Assembly: GCA_002352145.1 (NCBI GenBank)
Contig: DEHX01000056.1
Span: forward strand, 1-28,769
Length of the DNA: 28,769 bases
Origin: Chitinophagaceae bacterium UBA2789
Lineage (GTDB): Bacteria > Bacteroidota > Bacteroidia > Chitinophagales > Chitinophagaceae
Direction: 5' to 3'
This document shows, piece by piece, positions 1-8,179 of the stretch; positions within the stretch are counted from its first letter, which is position 1; each line of letters begins with the position of its first letter. The translations under genes were made by a program, and so were the position numbers. Under the pieces are notes generated by a model. It was not told where the DNA came from. It made no database searches and saw nothing but the letters and a program-made list of their open reading frames with translations.

Positions 1-617
1 GGGAGAAGCAATATTCAAAAACATTATACGAAGACCTGAAAGCCGATACAGCTATATTGAATGGTTCGATACGGGAAACTAATTTTGTTATACCGAAAGT
101 TGATAGTTTCCGGTACCTGGTGCATACAAAGGCCATTGACGATATTCCATCCGGCACCTGGTATTATTATGGAAGGTTTGGTACAAGAAACATAGCTCAG
201 TCACTTCAAAACGCTACCTTACAACAATTAGTAAGTTCAGGTGGCCTTCGTTATTTTAAGAAGCAAAATGTAGTGTATGCTATTGCTTCATACGATCAGG
301 TAGTAAGAGATATCAATAACAGCGGTGATGCGCAGTTAACTACACTCAATGAAACGCTTAAAGCAAGGAACCAGATATTTGATTCATGGTACATGGATGA
401 GATAATGAGCCTTACTGTCAGCAGCAGCAAAGTAGATTCGTTTAAGCAAACTTCTCCTCCGTTATTATCCAGAAAAAAAGAAGATTTTATTCAATATGCA
501 AGTTTTTGCCAGGTGAGGTCATTTAATATTAAAAGACTGGTTGAAAGATTGACCATAGCATTAAACAATGCTGAAAAACTGATGATGTTATTAAAAAAAG
601 AATATCGCCTCAAATAA
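1..617 (+). CDS. DUF6090-like hypothetical protein, 5'-truncated by the window edge
   Basis: The reading frame is open from base 3, so the gene starts outside the window; the TTG at 57 is only the first in-frame alternative start. The visible part is about 204 residues and soluble. Its first visible residues read EKQYSKTLYEDLKADTAIL, which resembles the stretch after the N-terminal membrane helix of DUF6090-type Bacteroidota proteins (helix, then a YLxxLxxDLxxD motif). That helix would lie upstream and cannot be seen. The C-terminus is helical and basic. The next gene starts 9 bases downstream, so the two are probably co-transcribed. Function unknown; the family call is from memory of the motif. 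Confidence 0.6.
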   Translation, partial: EKQYSKTLYEDLKADTAILNGSIRETNFVIPKVDSFRYLVHTKAIDDIPSGTWYYYGRFGTRNIAQSLQNATLQQLVSSGGLRYFKKQNVVYAIASYDQVVRDINNSGDAQLTTLNETLKARNQIFDSWYMDEIMSLTVSSSKVDSFKQTSPPLLSRKKEDFIQYASFCQVRSFNIKRLVERLTIALNNAEKLMMLLKKEYRLK

Positions 618-626
618 GCTGCTGAT

Positions 627-1076
627 ATGAAAAATATTTTTCTTGTTGTGTTGTTGCTGATAAACCAATTTGTCGTTCATGCACAAAGTAATTTATATAG
701 ACGTCAGCAAACGGTGCAACAGGTGGTTATTAAAATGTTTGATGCTTTATCAAACCGGGATTCGGTAGCCCTGAAAACCTATAGCGCAGCCGATATTACT
801 TTGTTTGAGTATGGGCAGATATGGAATATAGATACGCTTATTCTGAAGGCAATTACACAGAATCAATCCGCAGATTTTAAACGCAACAACAGTTTTGAGT
901 TCATTAATACTACTTTGGATAAATCTACGGCATATGTTACTTATCGTTTGCAATCGGTAATATTTAAAGACGGTAAACAGTCAACAGTACAATGGCTGGA
1001 AACTGTGATTTTAGTGAAAGAGAAAAAAAGATGGAAGGTTAAGCACCTGCATTCAACCTTTATTAAAAGAAGTTAA
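627..1076 (+). CDS. Exported NTF2-like (SnoaL/DUF4440-type) protein
   Basis: 149 residues. Residues 1-19 form a signal peptide (basic MK, hydrophobic core IFLVVLLLINQFVV, cleavage near HAQ). The mature part has the order expected of a small NTF2-like cone fold: an N-terminal helix with VVIKMFDALSNRDSVAL, then alternating beta strands ending in WLETVILVKEKKRWKVKHLHSTF, the usual closing strands of DUF4440/SnoaL-like proteins. No catalytic residue set can be assigned, so an enzymatic role is not claimed. It lies 9 bases after the preceding gene and 32 bases before the TPR gene, consistent with one rightward operon. The periplasm or cell surface is the likely location. Confidence 0.6.
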   Translation: MKNIFLVVLLLINQFVVHAQSNLYRRQQTVQQVVIKMFDALSNRDSVALKTYSAADITLFEYGQIWNIDTLILKAITQNQSADFKRNNSFEFINTTLDKSTAYVTYRLQSVIFKDGKQSTVQWLETVILVKEKKRWKVKHLHSTFIKRS

Positions 1077-1108
1077 AGTCAACCCTTCTGAATTTTAATG
1101 ATACAATC

Positions 1109-2506
1109 ATGAATGTCATGAAAAAAATAATAGCCCTCTTTTGTTTTGTTGCAGGTATGCAAACTGTTTTTGCACAAAAGGCAAACGTAGATTCCATATT
1201 GCAAAAAGTGGCTGTGGAAAAAGACGAAAACAAAAGATTTGACTTATTCATAAGCATGGTGGGTACAGAAATTAACAATGACCCGAAATGGTGCATTGAG
1301 ACCGGGTTAAAGATATTAAACCAGGCACAAAGAGACAATGACAACATTGGACAGGCAATGGCCTATTCCTTTTTGGGGCAGGGTTACCGGCTGCTGGGAA
1401 ACCCTATTAAAGCCCTCGATTATCACCATAAAGCCATTGCTATCGCAGAAAAAACCAATAATCAATCTTTATTGGCTTCCGCAGAAAATCAAACAGCACA
1501 TATTTACAGGGACAGGGAGGAATACGATAAGGCTGCTAAAATTTACCTGTCATCCACAGCACATGCTGATAAAGGACACAATGAAAAAATGAAAGCCTGG
1601 GCTCCTTCAAACCTTGGTGCCGTATATCTTGCTACCAACAGCCTGGATTCATCGCTGATGTATTCACAAAGGGCTTATGAAATTTTTACCCGGCTAAAAA
1701 TAGTTTCCAATAATCCTTATGTATTTATAAACCTCGGTGGCGTACATAGTAAACTGGGTAATATCCCGCTGGCTATGGGCTATTTTAATATGGCTCTTAA
1801 CCGAAGTGAAGGTGCCAATAATATAAGGTACCGAAATCTGACATGCACAGCTCTGGCAGAGCATTTTCAACGGAATAATCAAACAGATTCCTGTGCATTT
1901 TATGCAAGAAAAGCGATTGAAACGGTAAGCAATACGGCCTTCTTTTACCTGAGCAGTAAACCGGCAAAACTGCTTTCTGATATGTATGAAAAAACAAATT
2001 GCGACAGCACATTAAAATATGCAAAGCTTATAAAAACTGCCAACGATTCGCTGACCAGCAACAAAACCAACCAGCAAATATTGTTAATGACCTTTGAAGA
2101 AGATTTACGGCAGCAGGAAGTAGCAGCTGAAAAAATAAAAGAAGACCAGCAACGAAAACAAAACATCCAATACGCCTTATTAGCCCTAGGCATTATCACT
2201 TTCGTCATTTCTTTTTTACTGCTCAGCAGAAAACATATCACCAACACAAAACTGATTCAGTTTCTCGGCGTAGTGGCTTTGCTATTAGTCTTTGAGTTTT
2301 TAAACTTATTACTCCATCCTTTTTTAGAACGCATCACCCATCATTCGCCAGTGCTTATGTTGCTGGCATTGGTTTGTATTGCTGCTTTATTAGTTCCGCT
2401 TCATCATAAATTAGAAAAATGGGCTACGCATAAGCTGGTGGAGAAGAATAAGCAAATACGGCTGGCCAGTGCGAAGAAAACGATTGAGGAGTTGGAAAAG
2501 AAATAA
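1109..2506 (+). CDS. TPR-repeat membrane protein with C-terminal coiled coil, no kinase domain
   Basis: 465 residues from this ATG; the ATG at 1118 (MKKIIALF) is an equally good start and gives a more typical signal peptide (about residues 4-23, cleavage near FAQK). Residues 40-310 are helical repeats in TPR style (AMAYSFLGQGYRLLGNPIKA; SNLGAVYLATNSLDSSLMY; INLGGVHSKLGNIPLAMGYF). A charged coiled coil (about 325-350) precedes three hydrophobic helices (about 354-373, 381-403, 412-431). The end is a short helical tail with EKNKQIRLASAKKTIEELEKK-like heptads. This is the layout of Bacteroidota TPR sensor kinases, but it stops before any HisKA or HATPase domain. It is likely a signalling or scaffold protein with periplasmic TPRs. 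Partner unknown. Confidence 0.7.
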   Translation: MNVMKKIIALFCFVAGMQTVFAQKANVDSILQKVAVEKDENKRFDLFISMVGTEINNDPKWCIETGLKILNQAQRDNDNIGQAMAYSFLGQGYRLLGNPIKALDYHHKAIAIAEKTNNQSLLASAENQTAHIYRDREEYDKAAKIYLSSTAHADKGHNEKMKAWAPSNLGAVYLATNSLDSSLMYSQRAYEIFTRLKIVSNNPYVFINLGGVHSKLGNIPLAMGYFNMALNRSEGANNIRYRNLTCTALAEHFQRNNQTDSCAFYARKAIETVSNTAFFYLSSKPAKLLSDMYEKTNCDSTLKYAKLIKTANDSLTSNKTNQQILLMTFEEDLRQQEVAAEKIKEDQQRKQNIQYALLALGIITFVISFLLLSRKHITNTKLIQFLGVVALLLVFEFLNLLLHPFLERITHHSPVLMLLALVCIAALLVPLHHKLEKWATHKLVEKNKQIRLASAKKTIEELEKK

Positions 2507-2542
2507 TATGTTGCTGTAAATTGTTTTTTTATTTAATACTAT

Positions 2543-2647
2543 ATGTTTGGAGATAATACCAGCTGGAAAGGCCGCCTGTTGCGGTTTGTAATTTATGCCG
2601 CCGTGGGTTTTCTTTGTGCCTTTTTGTACAAATACTTAAAAAAATAA
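2543..2647 (+). CDS. Predicted 34-residue small membrane protein
   Basis: This short frame fills the gap between the TPR gene and the next gene: ATG at 2543, TAA at 2645-2647, three bases before the ATG at 2651. The peptide starts MFGDNTSWKGRLLRF, continues with one hydrophobic helix (about residues 15-29, VIYAAVGFLCAFLYK) and ends YLKK. A polar N-terminus, a single helix and a lysine-rich tail are typical of real bacterial small membrane proteins, and the tight spacing to the next gene supports translation. Conservation was not tested. It could also be chance coding in an AT-rich gap. Function unknown. Confidence 0.5.
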   Translation: MFGDNTSWKGRLLRFVIYAAVGFLCAFLYKYLKK

Positions 2648-2650
2648 TTT

Positions 2651-3196
2651 ATGGACCAAACAACTCTCGGCATCGGCACCCGCCTGCAACACACCCAGCA
2701 TGGCCCCGGTGTAATCGTTGGCGTTAAATACGCCACCTATCTTATCTCATTCATCCATCACGGTATAAGGGAAATTGATAAAACAGATACCAATCTGGAA
2801 GAAGTTATTCCGGAGAATGTATCCACAGAAGTGGAAACACAAAGCGAAACAGAAAAGTCGTTGTTGAAAATTTTAAAAATGTGGGGTGGCATTACCGAAA
2901 CAGTACCGCTCGGTGACAAATGGATAAAAGGCATGATGCTCTTACAGCCTTTTGACAAAACACTAAAACCAAAAGAAATACCTATCGAGGATTTCTTTCA
3001 CAAGATTGTGATGCTGCGGGACAGGCTGCGGGTGCTGGAACAAAACATCAACAGCAGTAAAAATTTATCGGATGAAGAAAAGGTAAACATACAACAGTAC
3101 ATTACCCGCTGTTATGGCTCACTCACTACTTTCAATGTATTATTCAAAAACAAAGAGCAATGGTTTGTGGGAGATAAAGGAAATAAAGAAGAATGA
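2651..3196 (+). CDS. Conserved hypothetical protein with small beta-rich N-terminal domain
   Basis: 181 residues, soluble, no signal peptide. Residues 6-45 (GTRLQHTQHGPGVIVGV then YLISFIHHGIREID) carry the G-x-x-V/L-x-H-x-x-x-G-x-G-x-V pattern seen in small Tudor/SH3-like barrels, such as the C-terminal domain of UvrD/PcrA helicases. The rest is mostly helical: an acidic linker (about 46-70), then helices to the end with an LRDRLRVLEQNI stretch. I do not recognise a named family and give no enzymatic function. The start is supported by the small ORF ending three bases upstream. A bidirectional hairpin terminator lies a few bases after the stop. Confidence 0.6.
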   Translation: MDQTTLGIGTRLQHTQHGPGVIVGVKYATYLISFIHHGIREIDKTDTNLEEVIPENVSTEVETQSETEKSLLKILKMWGGITETVPLGDKWIKGMMLLQPFDKTLKPKEIPIEDFFHKIVMLRDRLRVLEQNINSSKNLSDEEKVNIQQYITRCYGSLTTFNVLFKNKEQWFVGDKGNKEE

Positions 3197-3201
3197 TTAA
3201 A

Positions 3202-3229
3202 AAGGGTGAAACCGGCCGATTTCACCCTT
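3202..3229. terminator. Bidirectional rho-independent terminator
   Basis: Perfect 10-bp stem AAGGGTGAAA (3202-3211) with TTTCACCCTT (3220-3229) around an 8-base loop. It is followed on the plus strand by ACCTTTTTAAT and on the minus strand by TTTTTAATC, so it can end transcription both ways. It lies between two convergent genes (stop at 3196, and the leftward stop at 3268). Confidence 0.85.
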
Positions 3230-3267
3230 ACCTTTTTAATCACCCGCTGCTATAACGCAGCAGTTTT

Positions 3268-3477
3268 TTAGGGTTGTTTACGGGGACAGGTGTTCAGCCC
3301 TACCAATGTGTACAGCGGGCAAAAACTGATAAGGCTGGTCAGCACAAATACGCCACCCAGTATTACCAGTACCAATCCCAAAGTGCCTGTCACTGTGCCG
3401 CTGAAATACAAATAAGCAAATACAGCAGCCAATAATACCCGGATGATGCGGTCGACGGTTCCCATGTTTGGTTTCAT
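3268..3477 (-). CDS. DUF2892 (YgaP-like) inner-membrane protein
   Basis: 69 residues from the ATG at 3475-3477. The open frame extends to 3576, but that extension is Cys/Phe-rich, unlike the family, and overlaps the better small ORF upstream, so I use the short start. The protein begins MKPNMGTVDRIIRVLLA, the usual N-terminus of DUF2892 proteins, has two hydrophobic helices (about 10-28 and 31-50) and ends FCPLYTLVGLNTC, the family's typical FCPxYxxxGxxTC closing motif. Related domains occur at the C-terminus of the YgaP rhodanese. In Bacteroidota such genes often sit with Crp/Fnr regulators and sulfur-handling genes; only the regulator is present here. Probably membrane; exact role unknown. 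Confidence 0.85.
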   Translation of the reverse strand: MKPNMGTVDRIIRVLLAAVFAYLYFSGTVTGTLGLVLVILGGVFVLTSLISFCPLYTLVGLNTCPRKQP

Positions 3478-3497
3478 AGCCAATAATTTTGTTGTGA

Positions 3498-3587
3498 TTA
3501 AAAAAGTTTTATCAAAAAAACAATTCCGGCAACAGCTGCCAGGCAGAGGATACAAACAATAACCAGTTTTGCCCATTGCGTTTTCAT
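3498..3587 (-). CDS. Predicted 29-residue small membrane protein
   Basis: Short frame between the Crp/Fnr gene and the DUF2892 gene, read leftward: ATG at 3585-3587, TAA at 3498-3500. The peptide begins MKTQWAKLVIVC, has a single hydrophobic helix (about residues 8-26) and ends LIKLF. Charge pattern (basic N-terminus, one helix) fits a real single-pass peptide, and it ends only 20 bases before the DUF2892 start. This frame also explains why the long upstream extension of the DUF2892 frame is unlikely. Not tested for conservation. Function unknown; it may work with the neighbouring DUF2892 protein. Confidence 0.5.
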   Translation of the reverse strand: MKTQWAKLVIVCILCLAAVAGIVFLIKLF

Positions 3588-3610
3588 TGCCTGAATTGAT
3601 GCTGTAAAAC

Positions 3611-3637
3611 TAAAAACCGTGAACAAGGTGGTACGGT
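3611..3637 (-). terminator. Weak hairpin with U-run after the Crp/Fnr gene
   Basis: Reading leftward, ACCGT (3633-3637) can pair with ACGGT (3616-3620), followed directly by TTTTTAG. A second hairpin, GGTGAC/GTCACC (3635-3640 with 3645-3650), spans the stop codon of the Crp/Fnr gene and shares bases 3635-3637, so the two cannot form together. This may be a partial terminator or attenuator between the regulator and the small membrane genes. Confidence 0.35.
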
Positions 3638-3641
3638 GACA

Positions 3642-4283
3642 TCAGTCACCAGCCTGAATGATTTCTATGCCCTCCGGCAGCTGGCGTACTTTTCCTTCCT
3701 GCTCCAGTCGTTTTATTACCCGGGTGATGACCTCTCTTGCGGTTCCCAGTTCACCGGCAATGTGCTTGTGACGGAGTGGTAAGATCTTTTCACCCTTCAG
3801 TTTGCTTTTCTCCAGCAAATAATTATACAAACGCTGATCCAGCTTATCGAACAATAAGGAGTTAATGGTATCCAGCATTTCTGTATAGCGTAGGTTGTAT
3901 TGCTGGAAAAAAAGTTCGTTGATCTGCGGGTATTGTTTAACCCATTTCGCCAGTTTTTCTGAAGGCAATAATAAAAGCAGCGAGGGGTCTTCTGTAAGGG
4001 CGAATATGCGACTGGGCGCATTGGTCAGCCCGGCAGAAAACGACATGATACAGCTTTGGGCCGGCCCGATATAATATAAAAGCAGTTCTTTTTCTTCTGC
4101 CCGGGTGAATGTTTTTACCAACCCTTCCAGCACAATGGGAATCACTTTTACATATTGTCCCTCTTTTAGTATTTCCACTCCTTCCGGCACTTCTTTGATC
4201 TGTCCATGACTGGCAATCTCTTCCAGCAATTCATTTTCAAAGCCCGGGAGGAATTTTTTAATTTCAGTAATGGCTAACGGCAT
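3642..4283 (-). CDS. Crp/Fnr-family transcriptional regulator
   Basis: 213 residues, normal length for the family. Residues about 20-125 form the effector-binding beta roll (GVEILKEGQYVKVIPIVLEGLVKTF), followed by a dimerisation helix (about 125-160) and a winged helix-turn-helix (about 165-200) with LRHKHIAGELGTAREVITRVIKRLEQEG. The TAREVITRVIKRL part is the recognition helix usual in Bacteroidota Crp/Fnr proteins. Only one cysteine (C78) is present, so an FNR-type iron-sulfur cluster is excluded, and the classical cAMP-binding RxSxA motif is absent, so the ligand is unknown. It is the first gene of a leftward group with a 29-residue membrane peptide and a DUF2892 protein, its probable targets. 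Confidence 0.9.
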   Translation of the reverse strand: MPLAITEIKKFLPGFENELLEEIASHGQIKEVPEGVEILKEGQYVKVIPIVLEGLVKTFTRAEEKELLLYYIGPAQSCIMSFSAGLTNAPSRIFALTEDPSLLLLLPSEKLAKWVKQYPQINELFFQQYNLRYTEMLDTINSLLFDKLDQRLYNYLLEKSKLKGEKILPLRHKHIAGELGTAREVITRVIKRLEQEGKVRQLPEGIEIIQAGD

Positions 4284-4302
4284 GATCAGGTTGATTAAGG
4301 AA

Positions 4303-4335
4303 TAAATCTACAACAAGTGCTGTGTTGGCGGCAAA
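4303..4335 (-). promoter_or_regulatory. Candidate Bacteroidota promoter for the Crp/Fnr gene
   Basis: Reading leftward: TTTG (4335-4332), a 21-base spacer, then TAGATTTA (4310-4303), which matches the Bacteroidota -7 consensus TAnnTTTG except for the last base. It ends 19 bases before the ATG. Spacing fits; one mismatch keeps this tentative. Confidence 0.4.
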
Positions 4336-4504
4336 TCAAAGTTTTATTCCCTAAAAATATATACCCTATTTGGCATTCTTGTTTTTATCCGGTAAGTACT
4401 TATGAGCACAACCTGGTTAAAGTATTTTAACGACAGCCCTGTGGAATGGGCATGGCCAAGTTCACCTATAAATAATAGTATCAGATGAGGAAAGATAAAC
4501 GGGG

Positions 4505-7500
4505 TTAGTTCTTCTGAAAGGGCAATTCCACCAATACCTTACAACCTTTGCCCGGCGCGGCATTGATCTCCACATGGCCATTAAAGAGCTTGGTCCTTCT
4601 GCGGATATTTTCCAGGCCGATACCATTCTTTATTGCTGCAGGATCAAAACCAACTCCATCATCGGCGATTAATAGCCTTGCCTTATTATCAACACAGATC
4701 AGCTGAACGTCTACTTTTTTAGCTTTCGAGTATTTGACGATATTGTTCAATTGCTCCTGCAGAACCCGGTAAAGGTTTAACTGGATATCTGTCTGAATCT
4801 TTTTGTTCTCAAAGCCCTTTACCTCCAGTGTTATGTCGAAGCCACGGGCCGCTTTGACACTGTTGATCAATGATTCAAATATTTCATTTACTGCAATGTG
4901 CTCATATGTGGCCGGGGCCAGCTGGTGAGACAGCCGTCGGATATCGGCAATCGCTTCACTGATATTGTGCCGGCTGTTTTTTACAATATCATAAAAACTG
5001 ATATTGCTTTCTGTTGCTCCGTCAGCCATACTTAGGTACAACAGCGAAGCGGATAATAACTGGTTCACATTATCATGCAGTTCCATACCTATCTGCTTTC
5101 TTTCCTCTTCCTGTGCCCTTATGATAGCCCGGTCAATACGCATATCCTCTTCTTTCTGGTAGGTTACGTCCTGCATAGCGCCAATCATTCTATCCGGTCT
5201 GAAGTTTTTATCATATAGTAAAATGGCCCGGTCGAAAATATATTTGTAAGAACCATCAGCACATTTATAGCGGTATTGCATTTGTACCGTTTCTTTCTTA
5301 CCTGCAATAGCGTCATCGATCTGTTCATAAACGGTCAGCTGATCATCAGGGTGTACATTTTGCTTCCACCATCCGGTAGTGTTTTCGATTTTTCGCATGT
5401 CATAACCAAACATGCGGGTTATACCTTCATTATAAATAATCCTGTCTGATTTTATGTCCCAGTCCCATACCGTGTCGCTGGTCGCTTTTGCCAGCAGGTT
5501 GTATCGTTCGAGGGCAGCCTGCATTTTTATCTCCAGGTTTTTACGCTGAGATATATCATTATGCCGCAATACCACCCTGCTGCTGTCTTCAGCAAAGGGG
5601 TTCACACTCATGATAAACCACTGTTTTTGTGTAAAGGTGTGACAGGGGTATTCCATTTCAAAGCTTCCTGTCTCTCCTTTGAACACCTGCTGAATGCCTG
5701 TCAGCGCCTTAGCAGCGTAAAGATCATCTGCTTCAGCTGCTTTTTTCAGTATTTCAAGATAATTGGTTCCGGTTGCAGGCCGTTTTAACCCGGACATACA
5801 ATCATGATCTGCGAAATCGCTCCATGCTTTATTGACGGCAAGAATAGTTCCATTGACATCCATTACACCGATATGTGAAGAGATCGCTGTCAATATACTC
5901 CGGCTGAAGAGTTCACTTTCCTTTAATGCCCTTTCTGCGTTTTTGCGATCGGTTATATCCCTGATGAAGGCCAGCAATTTCTTGTCTGCCTGTAAACTGG
6001 CATTGATCTCAACAGCCGCTGCTGATCCGTCTTTTTTCCTTATTTGCCTGTAAAAAATCACCGGTTCACCACCAAGTAATTTGTTGACCACTTCCATATT
6101 CTTAATGATCGGTCCATCTGCCAGCAAATCCTCTAAACCCAGTTTTCTGAATTCTTCTTTACTATACCCGGTAAGCTGACTGGCTGCTTTGTTAAATTCA
6201 TAAATGGTTCCATCCAGGGAGTAGATGACTATGGCATCAGAAGCCTGCTCAACCAGGTTCTGGTATTTTGCCTCCGTTTTCTTCACCATTATCTCCCTTT
6301 CCTTTCTGTCAGTTATATCAATTTGCATATTCAGTGCGCCAGTCAGTTTTCCATCTTCATCGAACAGGGGGGTAGGGTAAGTGATCACATGCCGAAGACT
6401 TCCATCCGGCCGTTGAATTATTATTTGTTCTCCGTATACAGGTATCTTATTTCTAACAACAATAGCCATTGGTATAAGATCCCGTGGAATCTCCGTTTTA
6501 TCTTCCGGACGCAGTACTTTCCAGGCTCCGGTCCATTGATCTCTCCCTGGTTTAGGTTCCTGGCCCCATAGTTCTGCTGCTGCCTTATTATATAATTGTA
6601 TGTAGCCGTCCGCATCACAAGTGTAAACCGGCTCAGGAAGATTCTGAATAATATCCCGCAGGTATTTCTCCCGCTGCTGCAGCTTCTTCTCAATCCTTTT
6701 TTTCTCGGTATTATCACTAAAAACCAGTAAGGCCCCGGTTACCTGTTTGTTTGCATCAAATAGCGGGGTACCGCTGTTTTCAATAATGATATCACTATTG
6801 TATCTCGTTTTGAGGATTGTATTATTCTCAAATTCAACCGGCTTTCCGTACCTCAGTATTTTGCTGACGATATTATCAACGGGCTGACCGGAGGATTCTG
6901 AAAATACATCGTATACTTTATGAAGCGGCTGATTTTTTGCCTCTGTCGTTTTCCATCCTGTAAGTATTTCCGCTGCGGGGTTCATATAAACGATCCTGCC
7001 GGCTTCATCCGTTGTGATCAATCCTTCTGCCATGCTTGTAAGGGTAGTGCTCAGGTATTCTTTTTGTTGTCTTAGTTCATTACGCAGCTTTTTACCGGTA
7101 TCTATTTCTTTCAGTAAAAAGTAGAAGGATACCAATATCAGCAGGAGGGCAACTGCCATGCTGAGATAGACAAAGGCATTGCTATTAGAAACTTCGTTCC
7201 AAAATCCTTTCTCTGATAACCTGATTTCTTTTTCATAATCCCGCACAATTTCATTGCTTACAGCTGCTACCTGATCAGTCAGTTGTTTGCCCCGGGCTGT
7301 TGCTATATGTTCTGTAGCTTTTTTCTTATCTGTTTCTGCTAACAATACAGCCTCCTGCAATAAAGCTACCCTGAGTTTTACCAAACTGTCCAGCCTGGAA
7401 AAAAGCTGCGTATGCTTATGTTCAGCCGGTGAACTATGCAACAGTAATATTTGGCGGGTTGCCTTGTTTATTGAATCAATTGTTTTATCAATACCGGAAA

Positions 7501-7756
7501 TAAATATTTTGTTTCCTGTAAGTACGAATCCCCGGGCATCAGACTCGGCTTCACGAATTTTGAGATTAATCCCTGCCAGTAAATCTGTTTTTCCGATAAA
7601 TTCTTCCCGCCGGTCATACTCCTTTCCGAGCCAACGGTTTTTCTGTGTTACAAAAAACGTAGCTGCACCCAATAAAGCAATGGCAATAAAAAACACAAAG
7701 AGCAAAACTCTCTTCCTGTTCATCACTATCCATTTCTGTTTCTGCTCTTTGCGCAT
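4505..7756 (-). CDS. CHASE3 multi-PAS sensor histidine kinase (NarL-type HisKA_3)
   Basis: 1083 residues; a start at the ATG ending at 7723 (MNRKRVLLF) is equally possible. Order: membrane helix 15-37; extracytoplasmic CHASE3-like helical domain about 43-190 (IREAESDARGFVLTG is typical); membrane helix 193-215; about five PAS domains near 233-353, 362-485, 492-605, 612-738 and 746-868; HisKA_3 dimerisation region with EEERKQIGMELHDNVNQLL, phosphoacceptor H894; HATPase with N-box near N1004/N1005, G1 box DDGVGF (1032-1037) and G2 box GIGLENI (1045-1051). It lacks its own receiver. HisKA_3 kinases normally phosphorylate NarL/LuxR-type regulators, and one lies upstream (8328-8963). The nearest gene, 54 bases upstream, is a degenerate receiver. 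Signal unknown. Confidence 0.9.
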   Translation of the reverse strand: MRKEQKQKWIVMNRKRVLLFVFFIAIALLGAATFFVTQKNRWLGKEYDRREEFIGKTDLLAGINLKIREAESDARGFVLTGNKIFISGIDKTIDSINKATRQILLLHSSPAEHKHTQLFSRLDSLVKLRVALLQEAVLLAETDKKKATEHIATARGKQLTDQVAAVSNEIVRDYEKEIRLSEKGFWNEVSNSNAFVYLSMAVALLLILVSFYFLLKEIDTGKKLRNELRQQKEYLSTTLTSMAEGLITTDEAGRIVYMNPAAEILTGWKTTEAKNQPLHKVYDVFSESSGQPVDNIVSKILRYGKPVEFENNTILKTRYNSDIIIENSGTPLFDANKQVTGALLVFSDNTEKKRIEKKLQQREKYLRDIIQNLPEPVYTCDADGYIQLYNKAAAELWGQEPKPGRDQWTGAWKVLRPEDKTEIPRDLIPMAIVVRNKIPVYGEQIIIQRPDGSLRHVITYPTPLFDEDGKLTGALNMQIDITDRKEREIMVKKTEAKYQNLVEQASDAIVIYSLDGTIYEFNKAASQLTGYSKEEFRKLGLEDLLADGPIIKNMEVVNKLLGGEPVIFYRQIRKKDGSAAAVEINASLQADKKLLAFIRDITDRKNAERALKESELFSRSILTAISSHIGVMDVNGTILAVNKAWSDFADHDCMSGLKRPATGTNYLEILKKAAEADDLYAAKALTGIQQVFKGETGSFEMEYPCHTFTQKQWFIMSVNPFAEDSSRVVLRHNDISQRKNLEIKMQAALERYNLLAKATSDTVWDWDIKSDRIIYNEGITRMFGYDMRKIENTTGWWKQNVHPDDQLTVYEQIDDAIAGKKETVQMQYRYKCADGSYKYIFDRAILLYDKNFRPDRMIGAMQDVTYQKEEDMRIDRAIIRAQEEERKQIGMELHDNVNQLLSASLLYLSMADGATESNISFYDIVKNSRHNISEAIADIRRLSHQLAPATYEHIAVNEIFESLINSVKAARGFDITLEVKGFENKKIQTDIQLNLYRVLQEQLNNIVKYSKAKKVDVQLICVDNKARLLIADDGVGFDPAAIKNGIGLENIRRRTKLFNGHVEINAAPGKGCKVLVELPFQKN

Positions 7757-7810
7757 ATAGTCTGTTTCACTCCACAGGATGGGAAATTAAAAACGGGTCC
7801 CTTTTTGTTT

Positions 7811-8179
7811 TCATAAGTTTCTTGCCAGACTGATCTCCCTGATCAGTACTGGTATTTTTTCAAAATCGTGGTAAAGGTCAACCATGTGATCAGTACCTAT
7901 TGCCAGGTATTTTTCCCGGGTTGGTTCATCTATCACCTGGTGCATTATAATCAGCCGGGTGCCGGTATTACTTTTATAATTTTTAAATACCTGATCAAAA
8001 TAGCTTCCTACAAACCGCACATCCATTAATATAGCACCGGGTAAGGGATTACCTAAGTATTCAACAGCTTCAGCCCTGTTGCTATATTTTTTGAAAACAA
8101 CACCTTCATTTTTCTCAGCAATAAGATCTACCAGCCGTTCTGATATATAGGGCGATGTTTCAAATATTGCTACCGTCAT
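7811..8179 (-). CDS. Stand-alone degenerate receiver-like protein
   Basis: 122 residues from the ATG at 8177-8179; the frame stays open to 8266, but the extra residues are Trp/Cys/Phe-rich and unlike a receiver, so they are left out. The hydrophobic strand pattern and length fit a CheY-like fold: MTVAIFETSPY (strand 1), GAILMDVRF (strand 3, D53 at the phosphorylation site), TRLIIMH (strand 4) and a final helix VLIREISLARN. Key residues are altered: the acidic pair of strand 1 is E7-T8, the switch Thr/Ser is H80, and the invariant Lys after strand 5 is absent (VDLYHDF). It is therefore probably a pseudo-receiver that binds a kinase rather than a normal phosphoswitch. It has no output domain and sits between two large kinases. 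Confidence 0.65.
   Translation of the reverse strand: MTVAIFETSPYISERLVDLIAEKNEGVVFKKYSNRAEAVEYLGNPLPGAILMDVRFVGSYFDQVFKNYKSNTGTRLIIMHQVIDEPTREKYLAIGTDHMVDLYHDFEKIPVLIREISLARNL

Noticed and set aside
3478..3576. N-terminal extension of the DUF2892 frame
   Set aside because: Cys/Phe-rich and unlike the family; the family N-terminus begins at MKPNMG, and a better small frame occupies this stretch.
4402..4488. 28-residue frame upstream of the kinase terminus (MSTTWLKYF...)
   Set aside because: No hydrophobic helix, no recognisable motif and no supporting spacing to another gene; probably chance in a 221-base gap.
7287..7760. 157-residue plus-strand frame opposite the CHASE3 kinase
   Set aside because: Lies entirely antisense to a kinase with intact domains. 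Its Ser/Cys-rich composition is that of a shadow frame, with no recognisable motif.
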